From: Natronocalculus amylovorans
GTDB lineage: Archaea; Halobacteriota; Halobacteria; Halobacteriales; Haloferacaceae
Length of the DNA stretch: 64,000 bases
Assembly: GCF_023638035.1 (NCBI RefSeq)
Contig: NZ_JAKRVX010000001.1
Coordinates: 310,001-374,000, forward strand
Reading direction: 5' to 3'
In this document: positions 25,742 to 34,151 of the stretch, piece by piece
How positions within the stretch are numbered: position 1 is the first letter of the stretch
How the letters are laid out: each line of letters starts with the position of its first letter
The notes under the pieces: model-generated
Told to the model about the DNA's origin: nothing
What the model saw: only the letters and a program-made list of their open reading frames with translations
The model's database searches: none
Program-made: the position numbers and the translations under genes

Positions 25742-26832
25742 TATTGTGTCTCAAACTGTGGACATCGAAGTGACTGTGCAGATCCCCGCACAAACGGAAG
25801 CGCAGTCAACATCGCAGATTCGCTCTGAGCGGAGGTCTCTACGGTAACCTCTGTGTGTGTTGTTTGATATGGGACGAATCCGAACCCGATTGCAGTTTCC
25901 AGTGTTGGGCTTTCAACCGATCGAGTAACGGTTCCAAGTTGCTCTCCATCTCCAACAATCGTACTGTTTTCAGGGACCACACGGTCCAGTGTGAGTCCAA
26001 CAAGCTTCCGGCTTGGTTGGCCCCTATTTTCGACCTTTGAAACGACCTCTTGACCGACAAAACATCCCTTTTCGAAATCGAGTGCGTTACGCATGCCGAT
26101 CGTGTTTGGAATTCGATCGCGAAGTTCACTAGTAAATAGCGGTGTTCCTGCTTCGAGCGTGAGGATATCCCACGTTCGGTAGCCGAACGGTGCCGCATTC
26201 ATTCCGCGTGTAAGAAGCGTATCAAACAGTTCAGCTGCTTCTTCCGCAGCACAGATGATTTCATAGCCCTCCTCACCGATTGGGTTATCGCTTGCAATAA
26301 CGGTGACGCCAACATCACCCATTGAGCCGCGATCGAACGTCAACTCCGGCTCAGGCGCACCGATTTGATTTAGTACGCTTGCCACTTTTTCGGTTGACTG
26401 GGGCCCATGAACACCAAACACCGCGAGCCGATCGGAGATCTCTTCGATCGAAACGTCTTGGATGAAAATTTTTGATTGCCACTCCGAGACGAGTTCAGAG
26501 ACCGTTTCTGGAGGAGTAAAGAGCAGCAGTCGTTCACCACCGTTGTAGAGATACATATCCGTCTCGATCCGGCCATTTGGGTCCAAAAGCAGTGCATACA
26601 CGCCCTGGCCGTCAGATCTGGGCACACGGTTTGAAATAATGTTGTCAACGTATTCAATACGGTCATCACCGGTTATTTCCACGATGCCGTATCCATGTTC
26701 AATCACACCAACACCGTTTCGAACGGCACGAACTGCGCGATCAGGTCGGCCATAGTGATCAACAACCGTTCGATCACCACGTTCTGTGAATGTTGCCCCA
26801 TGATCCGAATGTACGTCCGCGACAAGCGTCAT
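25741..26832 (-). CDS. YgfZ/GcvT-like folate-binding protein
   Basis: This 363-residue protein has the aminomethyltransferase (GcvT) fold. The conserved KGCFVGQEVV motif (around 246-255) defines the YgfZ/IBA57 branch. That branch uses tetrahydrofolate in maturation or repair of iron-sulfur clusters, not in glycine cleavage. VYALLLDPNGRIETDMYLYN and GYEI are also typical. Haloarchaeal copies are often labelled GcvT2. The motif favours a YgfZ-like role, but catalysis of glycine cleavage cannot be excluded. A TTTTACC box lies about 26 bases before the start. It is downstream of the DUF6432-like gene by 53 bases. Confidence 0.8.
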   Translation of the reverse strand: MTLVADVHSDHGATFTERGDRTVVDHYGRPDRAVRAVRNGVGVIEHGYGIVEITGDDRIEYVDNIISNRVPRSDGQGVYALLLDPNGRIETDMYLYNGGERLLLFTPPETVSELVSEWQSKIFIQDVSIEEISDRLAVFGVHGPQSTEKVASVLNQIGAPEPELTFDRGSMGDVGVTVIASDNPIGEEGYEIICAAEEAAELFDTLLTRGMNAAPFGYRTWDILTLEAGTPLFTSELRDRIPNTIGMRNALDFEKGCFVGQEVVSKVENRGQPSRKLVGLTLDRVVPENSTIVGDGEQLGTVTRSVESPTLETAIGFGFVPYQTTHTEVTVETSAQSESAMLTALPFVRGSAQSLRCPQFETQ

Positions 26833-26885
26833 GTCTCTATCTAATTGGCCTACTGGTAAAATCTCGTCTGATTAGTCGGCAGCGA

Positions 26886-27182
26886 TTATAATCCAAGCCG
26901 TTCTCGGACCGCATCGATCAGCCCTGAGTCAGGTTCAGTTCGCTCTCCTGGCTCCGGGATGACACGCTGGGCAGGATGGATCTCAAGACGCGTACCATGC
27001 TCTTCAATAGTTATGAGTTGATCATCTTTTAGATCAGCAAGCGCTCCTTCAATACGATCGATATCAGCGTCCACGACCGAACGGAGTTCGAGTACAGTCA
27101 TCCCATCGCCACGGTCAACGAGGGCATCAAGAATGTCGACCTCGACTGCCGGACGGTTGCGGAACTCCCGCTTCGCTCCCAT
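26886..27182 (-). CDS. Haloarchaeal winged-helix-like protein (DUF6432-like)
   Basis: In this 98-residue protein the first 65 residues (VEVDILDALVDRGDGMTVLE, then LRSVVDADIDRIEGALADLK and DDQLITIEEHG) read as a winged helix-turn-helix, as in ArsR/MarR-like regulators. This matches a haloarchaeal family I recall as DUF6432. It could be a DNA-binding regulator. The YgfZ-like gene lies 53 bases downstream on the same strand. Targets are unknown. Confidence 0.72.
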   Translation of the reverse strand: MGAKREFRNRPAVEVDILDALVDRGDGMTVLELRSVVDADIDRIEGALADLKDDQLITIEEHGTRLEIHPAQRVIPEPGERTEPDSGLIDAVRERLGL

Positions 27183-27298
27183 ACGTGCATCTATGGGCGC
27201 GAAATGCTATACGTGTACCGGCGGAAAGTACAATATTCTACGCAGTATTAGTCGGTTTATTGATAGTTGTCTGACGTGTGGCCGACGCAAGGGAGTAA

Positions 27299-27306
27299 CT
27301 TTTAGT
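27299..27306 (+). promoter_or_regulatory. TATA box of the zinc-ribbon protein gene
   Basis: CTTTTAGT lies 24-31 bases before the ATG at 27330, consistent with a leaderless message. Confidence 0.5.
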
Positions 27307-27329
27307 CACACAACTCGGTATGTCGGCCA

Positions 27330-28253
27330 ATGGGACTTAGGTGTCTGCTTGGGCACGACTTCGATGAGCCGGAACTCAAGCGAGAACGAGAAGAGCGTGG
27401 GAACGAGGTCGTGGTCACAATTAGAGAAGTGAAAACATGTGCACGCTGTGGTGCGGAGCAGGTTGTCAGCGAAAATAAAGAAGTAACCTCTGTTGAGCAG
27501 CTATCTGCTGCTGCAAGCGATGCGGAAACAGCCGAAGAGACGGTACAAAACGAAAAAGAATCAGGAGCAATCCATTCAGAAGACGAAACAGCGTCGGAGC
27601 CACCGGAGCCGCCAGTGCAGACAGCAGCTGAGCCGGATCCATTTGAAGAAGATCACTCTGTCACTGATGATGCCGAAATCATTACTGCTGGCCCAGAAAC
27701 AGACCAATCGCCAAGTGAGCCTGAAGAGCCATCACCAGAGGCTGTAGTCGAAGCGACACCGACTTCGAATCCGAACGAGACCGATGAATCCCAACCGGAA
27801 GTTGATGATGGGATTATTCTCCCAAATTCGGCTGAAGATGACAACAAAGCGGTCTCTGATCGTGACCCAGGGGCATGGCCAGAGCACGATGATGTTGCAG
27901 CAGCCAGCCAGACAAATGATCCGACTCCATGGCCCGAGCACAATGATGAAGATGAAGGATTCGATGCAACCGAACCAAGCGATGGTGGGCCTGACGAGAT
28001 CACATTCGGGGGTGGGTTTACCCCAGAGATTACTGGCGATCAACAGGCAGAAACTGACGAAATGATCGAAACCGAAGGGTTCACGCGTGTCGATCGAAAC
28101 GATGTGGCGTTCGAGCCAATGGATGACGATGTCCAAACTGAGTTCTTCTGTCCTGAGTGTGGACTCGCTCGAACCGCAGGAAAATCATCACTGCGAGCAG
28201 GCGACATCTGTCCAGAGTGCAAGCGCGGATATATTGCCGAGCGACCGCTGTGA
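27330..28253 (+). CDS. Haloarchaeal protein with zinc ribbons at both ends and an acidic middle
   Basis: This 307-residue protein has an N-terminal module MGLRCLLGHDFDEPELKRER...CARCGAEQ with a C-H and CxxC set, and a C-terminal zinc ribbon (FFCPECGL...CPECKRGY). Between them are about 190 residues of Glu/Asp/Ser/Pro-rich, probably unfolded sequence with repeated WPEH motifs (AWPEHDD, PWPEHND). The terminal motifs match a haloarchaea-specific family that I recall only as a DUF. Function is unknown; zinc ribbons at both ends suggest a nucleic-acid or protein-binding adaptor. The linker length is likely variable between species. Confidence 0.75.
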   Translation: MGLRCLLGHDFDEPELKREREERGNEVVVTIREVKTCARCGAEQVVSENKEVTSVEQLSAAASDAETAEETVQNEKESGAIHSEDETASEPPEPPVQTAAEPDPFEEDHSVTDDAEIITAGPETDQSPSEPEEPSPEAVVEATPTSNPNETDESQPEVDDGIILPNSAEDDNKAVSDRDPGAWPEHDDVAAASQTNDPTPWPEHNDEDEGFDATEPSDGGPDEITFGGGFTPEITGDQQAETDEMIETEGFTRVDRNDVAFEPMDDDVQTEFFCPECGLARTAGKSSLRAGDICPECKRGYIAERPL

Positions 28254-28341
28254 CCGATGGCTATTCCTGTTGCATGTTGACACAGTGGATACGATGTGAG
28301 CGACGAAACAGGTAAACCAAACGCAGGCTAACACATCTCGC

Positions 28342-28725
28342 ATGAAGGAATACAAGATGCGTCGCGGTGAGCATCTCGAAGAGCGAATCCCGGATATGGA
28401 AGCAACAATTGAAGATTATTTCGGTCCCGTTTCAGGCACCGAAGAACACAACGGACATGATCTCTACGTTGTGAATGAACCAACAAACCCGGTATTCAAA
28501 AAGATCATTGCTGGTGCAGCATCCTACAGCGGTAAGAAAGACAAACTAGCAGTGCATTTTGAAGAACGTCCTGCAGAGGAGATTATTGCAGAAGGAAACG
28601 CTGACGCAGCTGCTGATGCAGTAAGCGCAAAAAACGATTTCCTTCTCGAAGCAACTGGCCGCGATGCGAAGTCCCGACGTGAGTCACTAAAACGGTCAGT
28701 TGAAGACGACGCACCGGATTACTGA
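28342..28725 (+). CDS. DUF5611 family protein
   Basis: This 127-residue protein is strongly conserved among haloarchaea. It begins MKEYKMRRGEHLEERIPDME, contains GKKDKLAVHFEERPAEE, and ends with EATGRDAKSRRESLKRSVE. Such tight conservation in an otherwise unstudied family suggests a housekeeping role, but none is known. It is soluble, with mixed alpha/beta character. It stands alone between the zinc-ribbon gene and uspA. Confidence 0.82.
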   Translation: MKEYKMRRGEHLEERIPDMEATIEDYFGPVSGTEEHNGHDLYVVNEPTNPVFKKIIAGAASYSGKKDKLAVHFEERPAEEIIAEGNADAAADAVSAKNDFLLEATGRDAKSRRESLKRSVEDDAPDY

Positions 28726-28838
28726 ATACGCTGTTTCTGTTATTTTGCGTCTTCGTGAGCGACAGCGCTGTCTGTGGTATGTCATCATTGTAATTTAACA
28801 TGAATTATTACTTCACTTCCGAGTAAATTTTCAGCACG

Positions 28839-28846
28839 TTTAAATA
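28839..28846 (+). promoter_or_regulatory. TATA box of the universal stress protein gene
   Basis: TTTAAATA is a near-ideal archaeal TATA box 22-29 bases before the ATG at 28868. It predicts a leaderless or very short-leader message. Confidence 0.65.
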
Positions 28847-28867
28847 GCGGACGGTGTTACCTCAGGT

Positions 28868-29326
28868 ATGGCAATTGAAACGATTCTGTTAGCGGTCGGA
28901 CCGGGGGATATCGATCGACTCGATCGCCTTGCAGAGGAAACGGTCGACGTAGCAGGACCAACAGGCGCGACCGTCGTACTTGGACATGTATTTACCAAAT
29001 CGGAGTACGAGGATGCAGTCTCGAAGCTTGATTTCGATAGAGAACGAGACCGTGTTAGCGCAGACGATGTTGCAAACAGACATGCATCAATTCGAAAGCT
29101 CGTCAACGCATTCAAAAATGCAGAGATACGACACAACATTCGGGGTGCAGTTGGCCCACACGGCGAACAGATTGTTGAACTTGCAAAAGAGACCGATGCA
29201 GATCGAGTTATTGTTGGCGGACGCCGGCGATCGCCAACCGGAAAAGCAGTGTTCGGAAGTACAGCCCAAGAGGTTATGCTCTCCGCACCATGTCCGGTCA
29301 CGTTTGTCCGATCGGATACGAAATAA
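28868..29326 (+). CDS. Universal stress protein (UspA family)
   Basis: This 152-residue single-domain protein has the UspA fold. ETILLAVGPGD opens strand 1, and the C terminus carries DRVIVGGRRRSPTGKAVFGS, a close match to the ATP-binding G-x2-G-x9-G(S/T) signature. It therefore probably binds ATP. It is cytosolic and has a strong TATA box in front. Haloarchaea have many UspA paralogues, so a specific role cannot be given. Confidence 0.9.
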   Translation: MAIETILLAVGPGDIDRLDRLAEETVDVAGPTGATVVLGHVFTKSEYEDAVSKLDFDRERDRVSADDVANRHASIRKLVNAFKNAEIRHNIRGAVGPHGEQIVELAKETDADRVIVGGRRRSPTGKAVFGSTAQEVMLSAPCPVTFVRSDTK

Positions 29327-29340
29327 CGGGTTTTTTGCGT

Positions 29341-29358
29341 TCACTCACACACGAGTGA
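29341..29358 (+). promoter_or_regulatory. Inverted repeat upstream of the ROK kinase TATA box
   Basis: TCACTC-N6-GAGTGA is a perfect palindrome placed just before the TATA box at 29367-29374, where an activator or repressor could bind. A run of six T just before it could instead mean termination of uspA. Confidence 0.35.
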
Positions 29359-29366
29359 GAAACGGC

Positions 29367-29374
29367 TTTATTAA
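29367..29374 (+). promoter_or_regulatory. TATA box of the ROK kinase gene
   Basis: TTTATTAA lies 27-34 bases before the ATG at 29401. Confidence 0.55.
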
Positions 29375-29400
29375 GTGCTGGCAGAAATGCTACTGATATA

Positions 29401-30369
29401 ATGGCCTACTACGTGGGCGTCGACCTCGGAGCAACAAATGTCCGTGCGGTCGTCGCGAACGAGTCGGCGACGGTGTTAGCCAGTGCGCGGGATCGGACAC
29501 CTCGTGGCCCGACAGGAATTGCAGTGACTGAGGCTGTATTAAGCCTCATTAAAAAAGCGTGTGCAGAGGCAGGCATCGACCCAAGCGAAGCGGTCGCCTG
29601 CGGTATCGGGTCAATCGGTCCGCTAGACCTCGCAGAAGGCGCAGTTGAAAACCCGGCGAACCTACCGGATACAATCGATCGTATTCCACTCACTGGGCCG
29701 ATCTCAAAACTGCTGGAGACAGACCGTGTATATCTGCATAACGACACTAACGCGGGTGTCATTGGTGAGCGATTCCACTCGGAACGCAATCCGGATGATA
29801 TGGTATATCTCACAATTTCTTCGGGTGTTGGTGCCGGTGTTTGTGTTGATGGGAACGTGCTTGCAGGATGGGACGGGAACGCCGGAGAGGTTGGCCACAT
29901 GACGCTTGATCCAAACGGCGTCATGACTTGTGGCTGCGGACTTGAGGGCCACTGGGAAGCCTACTGTTCTGGAAACAATATTCCACGTTATGCAGAACGG
30001 CTTCATCAGGATGACCCGATCGAGACTGCGCTCCCGATAGAGGACCCTGACTTTTCGGCGGTCGATGTGTTTGCGCATGCCGGTGACGACGACTTTGCAG
30101 ACCACGTTATTGACCAAGTTGCACATTGGAATGCGATGGGTGTAGCAAATATTATTCATGCATACGCGCCGCTTGTTGTATCGATCGGCGGTGCCGTTGC
30201 ACTCAATAATCCAGCACTTGTCGTTGAGCCGCTCCGTGAGAAGCTCGAGGAGATGGTGTTCATCAATATCCCACAGATCCAACTTACCTCACTGGGTGAT
30301 GAGGTTGTTGTGGAGGGTGCTGTTGCAAGTGCGATCACTGCGGGAACCGGCGATCGAGAGCGGCTGTAA
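29401..30369 (+). CDS. ROK family sugar kinase (glucokinase-like)
   Basis: This 322-residue kinase has the ATP phosphate loop GVDLGATNVRAV (5-16), catalytic HNDTNAGVIGE, and the ROK signature SSGVGAGVCVDGNVLAGWDG. It also has the zinc site GHM...CGCGLEGHWEAY; the third canonical Cys of the usual CxCGxxGCxE motif is His here. ROK kinases phosphorylate glucose, fructose or N-acetyl sugars. A glucokinase role fits the Azf-like dehydrogenase elsewhere in the window, but this is inference. The gene for the LVIVD-repeat protein follows 45 bases downstream. Confidence 0.87.
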   Translation: MAYYVGVDLGATNVRAVVANESATVLASARDRTPRGPTGIAVTEAVLSLIKKACAEAGIDPSEAVACGIGSIGPLDLAEGAVENPANLPDTIDRIPLTGPISKLLETDRVYLHNDTNAGVIGERFHSERNPDDMVYLTISSGVGAGVCVDGNVLAGWDGNAGEVGHMTLDPNGVMTCGCGLEGHWEAYCSGNNIPRYAERLHQDDPIETALPIEDPDFSAVDVFAHAGDDDFADHVIDQVAHWNAMGVANIIHAYAPLVVSIGGAVALNNPALVVEPLREKLEEMVFINIPQIQLTSLGDEVVVEGAVASAITAGTGDRERL

Positions 30370-30414
30370 GCAGGTCGCCGTCGAGTTTTTGCGTTTTGGA
30401 CCCTGAGCGAGTAT

Positions 30415-31809
30415 ATGAACCGTCGGACATACCTCCAAACCGTCGGTATCTGTGCAGGGTTGTCAGCGACGATCGGTCAGGCAGGTGCGACAGTAGGCTC
30501 ACGTTCAGATCCACCGTCCGACGCACTGGGCTTTCTCGAAGTTGAGGGGACAACAGAGGCAGTTGTTTCTGCGGACGGAGAGATGGTGTACCTTGCGACG
30601 ACTGATGGCTATGCGATCGTTGACATTCAAGATCCAACAGACCCACAGCTACGTGCGCATGAAACAGGGTTGCTTGCGACTCATGAAGCAGGTCCGATGG
30701 AGTATATTTATGATGTCAAGGTTGCAGGCGATCGACTCCTCGTTGTGGGGCCAGCAACACTGACATCGGACGCAGTTGAGGCCGCCCTCCTTGTGGATGT
30801 CTCCGAACCGGAATCGCCGGAAACACTCACCGTGTACGAAACTGGGTATCACATACACAACTGCTATCTGACCGAGACACACGCGTATCTCTGTGCGAAT
30901 ACGATGGCCGAAAACGGGCTTTCGATCGTTTCACTCGGTGACGATCGCGATGAACTCAGAGAAGTTGGATACTGGTCAGTTCTCGAATATGACGAAGTAT
31001 GGGAAGACGTTGCACCAATTCTGCGGTATCTACACGACGTCACTGTGACGAACGACGTTGCATGTCTTGCATACTGGGATGCAGGGACGTGGCTTGTGGA
31101 TGTCTCAGATCCGTCGAACCCAACATACGTCGGCCATGTGAGCGATCACGAGCCTGAAGCGCTCGCAGAGATTACTAATCAAGCCGACATTCGGGAAGAG
31201 CAGACCACACTCCCCGGAAACTCACACTATGCGGTCACAGATGAGCAGTTGGATCTACTTATTGTTGGACGTGAGGCATGGACGATCGAAACGGACAGTG
31301 AGAGACGCGGAGACGTTGGTGGCATCGATATCTACACGCTTTCTGATCCAACCGCACCGGAGCATGTTAGCTCGATTGATGCACCACCAACACCGGACCC
31401 AACAAGCGGTGGCACATGGACAACCGCGCATAATTTTGAACTTCGAAATGGAATCCTCTACAGTTCGTGGTATGAGGGAGGCGTCCGAGTGCACGATATC
31501 AGCGAGCCACACAATCCGGATGAGCTGTATCACTGGCGAAATGACGATATAGCAAGCTTTTGGACCGCACAGGTTGGCGTACAACAGGAGTATTTTGTCG
31601 CAAGTAGCACTGGGATACGAAACACCGATGCTGGTGTGTGGCTCTTTGAAGATCTAGAGACAGATATAGAACCACCCTCAACGGAAGCGAGTGAATCCCC
31701 TGCAGAGACAACAGATGGTGTCCCTGGATTTACACTTCTGAGTGCGATCAGCGCGGGGACAGTAGGGGCCCTTGGCTGGAAATACTACACCAAAGAGTCT
31801 GACCCGTGA
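30415..31809 (+). CDS. LVIVD-repeat surface protein with Tat-like signal and C-terminal sorting tail
   Basis: This 464-residue exported protein starts with a twin-arginine-type signal (MNRRTYLQTVGICAGLSATI). Next comes a beta-propeller of LVIVD repeats: AIVDIQDPTDPQLR, LLVDVSEPESPE, WLVDVSDPSNPTYVGHV, RVHDISEPHNPDELY. The end has a Thr/Ser/Pro/Glu stalk, a PGF motif (VPGFTLLSA), one membrane helix and a basic patch (WKYYTKESDP), resembling PGF-CTERM substrates of archaeosortase A. It probably ends up lipid-anchored on the cell surface. The tail lacks the usual Arg cluster, so archaeosortase processing is likely but unproven. Function is unknown. Confidence 0.78.
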   Translation: MNRRTYLQTVGICAGLSATIGQAGATVGSRSDPPSDALGFLEVEGTTEAVVSADGEMVYLATTDGYAIVDIQDPTDPQLRAHETGLLATHEAGPMEYIYDVKVAGDRLLVVGPATLTSDAVEAALLVDVSEPESPETLTVYETGYHIHNCYLTETHAYLCANTMAENGLSIVSLGDDRDELREVGYWSVLEYDEVWEDVAPILRYLHDVTVTNDVACLAYWDAGTWLVDVSDPSNPTYVGHVSDHEPEALAEITNQADIREEQTTLPGNSHYAVTDEQLDLLIVGREAWTIETDSERRGDVGGIDIYTLSDPTAPEHVSSIDAPPTPDPTSGGTWTTAHNFELRNGILYSSWYEGGVRVHDISEPHNPDELYHWRNDDIASFWTAQVGVQQEYFVASSTGIRNTDAGVWLFEDLETDIEPPSTEASESPAETTDGVPGFTLLSAISAGTVGALGWKYYTKESDP

Positions 31810-31892
31810 ACGATCGTGTGATACTTTCTCACAAGCACATCTACATGGAGAAAACCATAACTTACCCATAGCTCCGGTTCCAAGAGCAAGTA

Positions 31893-32219
31893 ATGAGCGA
31901 AGAGAGTCTCAAATCGCGGGTTGAAAACTGGATGGTTAAACAGATGCCGATCATCCAGATGCACGGCGGGACAAGCGTCGTCCGTGAGGCAAACCCAGAA
32001 ACTGGACAGGTTGTCGTTGAGTTGGGCGGGACCTGCTCTGGCTGTGGGATCTCAAATATCACAGCACAGAACATTCAACGGGATCTCTACTATGAGTTCG
32101 AAGAGATCACTGACGTACAAATAAAGGTACCATCAACTGGAGATATGGGTGCAGATACCGTCGAAGGTGGTCGTGGTGGGGACCTACGCTTTTCAACGGA
32201 CTCCGCGGAGCACTTCTAA
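31893..32219 (+). CDS. NFU-type iron-sulfur scaffold/carrier
   Basis: This 108-residue protein consists of a NifU C-terminal (NFU) domain with the cluster-ligand pair C48-x-x-C51 in [15 protein letters not shown] proteins form a [4Fe-4S] cluster at a dimer interface and hand it to client enzymes. An ATG start at 31893 is supported by a TATA-like CCATAACTTA about 30-38 bases upstream. It converges on the FAU-1-like gene. Confidence 0.88.
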   Translation: MSEESLKSRVENWMVKQMPIIQMHGGTSVVREANPETGQVVVELGGTCSGCGISNITAQNIQRDLYYEFEEITDVQIKVPSTGDMGADTVEGGRGGDLRFSTDSAEHF

Positions 32220-32224
32220 CCGAA

Positions 32225-33685
32225 TTATAACGCGTTTTCGAGCGCACTTGCAACCGATCGAGCCTTTTTTGCGAGCGGTTCGGAGATGTATCCTGCGGTA
32301 ACTGCTGCATCCAACTCATCATCATCAACGCGTTCAACAGTTCCGTCTGCATGCTTGATTACGTCAACGTGGAGATCGACATATCGAACGATATCTGGGA
32401 AACATTCGACTGGCGTACAAATATTAACATAGGTCCCTTTGACCGTTCCATCGGCATCCCGATACACAGTTGGGTACCACCATCGACCTTCGCGGAACTT
32501 CGTTAGCGCGGTATCGCCCGCCGCACGAGGAACGTCAAGCGCATCATATGTTCCACCGCCAGAGAGTTCACGTTTGACCGCGAGCGTCCCATCCGCATCA
32601 CGTTCGGTGACAGTTCCGTCTCCTAGGTTGATGAGCCGGCCATCAGGCTTTCCATGGCCGATCGACACGGTATCGCCGACAGTTGGTCCGAACTGATCAG
32701 TGACGGTTGAAAATGGAAACGCTTCGGATCCATCAACCTCACACAGTGCTTCAACAAAGTCAACACCAGCGCTCGCAGCATCCGATCCAGCTTTGATACG
32801 ATGGTGGCCGCTCATTGTCGCAGTGACTGCTCGTCGTTTCTCATCTAGCGCAGTCCGTGTTTCACAGCCGAACCATACCCACTGCGTTGTCTCTCCGGGA
32901 ACGCGTATCTTTGGCGTCTCGTCTGCATCGAGTAGCCCGCTGTCAGTAACCGCGGCAGTGTCTTCGATCGTCGTTGCGCGATCGATTGCAGACTCAAGCG
33001 CAACCCTCAGCGTCTCCATATCGGCTGTGGTTGCTTCATGAGACCATCGAATCCCCCATCCCTCCGGTGGCGTCTGTCCAAGGAGCTCCGTCATGCCAAC
33101 AAGTTCGCGGCCTGCAGCCTCATCACGTGTGTCAACGGAGATCCCCTCTGAGCCAGGACGCAAGGTTGCAAGTCCCGTGTCAATCTCGATCCGTGTGTCC
33201 AAGAGCGGTCGTTTCTGACTCCACGGTGCGACACCGGAGACAACACGGGCACGGACCATATCGCCAGGGGTAATACGTTCAGCAACTCGAGTAAATGGGA
33301 GATACCCTTTCGCATCTAACTCACCAGGGGCGGCGGACGCATCCAGACCAAACTCAACGACTGCACCGCCACCAGCGGTTGCAGTCACTTCCCCATCTGC
33401 GATCGTGCCGACTCCAAGTTCGCTCTCCCAGACAAAGGTGTCTCGGCCGAGTGTACGTACAACATCTGAGACGGCGTCAACCTCATCACGAGGTCCAACG
33501 ATGGAAATGCCCTGTCGATCGGCGGTCGTCTCGATGGTAACATCGGCGGCCGCAACCGGGAGCGCCTCATTAAATCGACGCTCAATTGGATCGGATGGTT
33601 GGACGACGTTGAGGTCTGCATCAAGAAATGCGCGAGTGAGTGCAGTTGTGTAGATGCCACGAATCCGAACGGTCGGAGCGGACAT
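32225..33685 (-). CDS. FAU-1-like RNA-binding ribonuclease (S1 plus DUF402)
   Basis: This 486-residue protein has an N-terminal RNase E/G-like region with an S1-type barrel (GVGTIADGEVTATAGGGAVVEF, GYLPFTRVAERITPGDMVRARV). The C-terminal DUF402 domain (GRWWYPTVYRDADGTVKGTY, VNICTPVECFPDIVRYVDLH, DVIKHADGTVE) carries the conserved tyrosine and acidic residues. This is the architecture of the archaeal FAU-1 protein, which binds AU-rich RNA and trims 5S rRNA precursors. It follows the DUF7532-like gene with one base between, so they form an operon. Confidence 0.82.
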   Translation of the reverse strand: MSAPTVRIRGIYTTALTRAFLDADLNVVQPSDPIERRFNEALPVAAADVTIETTADRQGISIVGPRDEVDAVSDVVRTLGRDTFVWESELGVGTIADGEVTATAGGGAVVEFGLDASAAPGELDAKGYLPFTRVAERITPGDMVRARVVSGVAPWSQKRPLLDTRIEIDTGLATLRPGSEGISVDTRDEAAGRELVGMTELLGQTPPEGWGIRWSHEATTADMETLRVALESAIDRATTIEDTAAVTDSGLLDADETPKIRVPGETTQWVWFGCETRTALDEKRRAVTATMSGHHRIKAGSDAASAGVDFVEALCEVDGSEAFPFSTVTDQFGPTVGDTVSIGHGKPDGRLINLGDGTVTERDADGTLAVKRELSGGGTYDALDVPRAAGDTALTKFREGRWWYPTVYRDADGTVKGTYVNICTPVECFPDIVRYVDLHVDVIKHADGTVERVDDDELDAAVTAGYISEPLAKKARSVASALENAL

Positions 33686-33686
33686 G

Positions 33687-34061
33687 TTAGAAGTCGTCCT
33701 CCGAGCGAGCGAACCGGACCCGATCGTTCACGGTTGGGCCAAGTGTTAGCTCAACTTTGTTCTCTGTAAGGATCCGTCCATCCTCGACTGGGACTCCCCA
33801 GCTATCAAATCGAAGGTAGCCACGCATATCGGAGCCATGTGTAAAGAGATCAAGATACGCAACAGCGTGTTCGTTGATGTCTGCGGCACTATGTGCCATC
33901 TCCATATCGGAGTAGAACTGCCCACCATCGCCAAAGAATGCCATAAGTTTCTCTGCGTCTTGTTGGACTGCCTCCGTGACAAGCCCAGATGCTCGGCGGA
34001 TGTCGTCTCGATCAAGGCCAACCTTCCGGAGCGCTTTCTGTGTCCGTTGATCAAAGTGCAT
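33687..34061 (-). CDS. Haloarchaeal small protein (DUF7532-like) in operon with FAU-1
   Basis: This 124-residue soluble protein from the ATG at 34061 reads MHFDQRTQKALRKVGLDRDD, then YSDMEMAHSAADINEHAVAY and LDLFTHGSDMRGYLRFDSWG. These blocks are highly conserved in haloarchaea in a family I recall as DUF7532. A longer frame to 34136 is possible but adds an atypical basic stretch. It sits one base before the FAU-1-like gene, which suggests a role in RNA handling (inference from context only). It is divergent from the PrsW-like gene. Confidence 0.72.
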   Translation of the reverse strand: MHFDQRTQKALRKVGLDRDDIRRASGLVTEAVQQDAEKLMAFFGDGGQFYSDMEMAHSAADINEHAVAYLDLFTHGSDMRGYLRFDSWGVPVEDGRILTENKVELTLGPTVNDRVRFARSEDDF

Positions 34062-34151
34062 ACAGACGGTTGGTTGTCGATCCTTTTGAACGTACCAGAT
34101 CACGTCTGCAAGCGGGAAGGAATTAGGTATCAGCACCCGAATATTAACACG

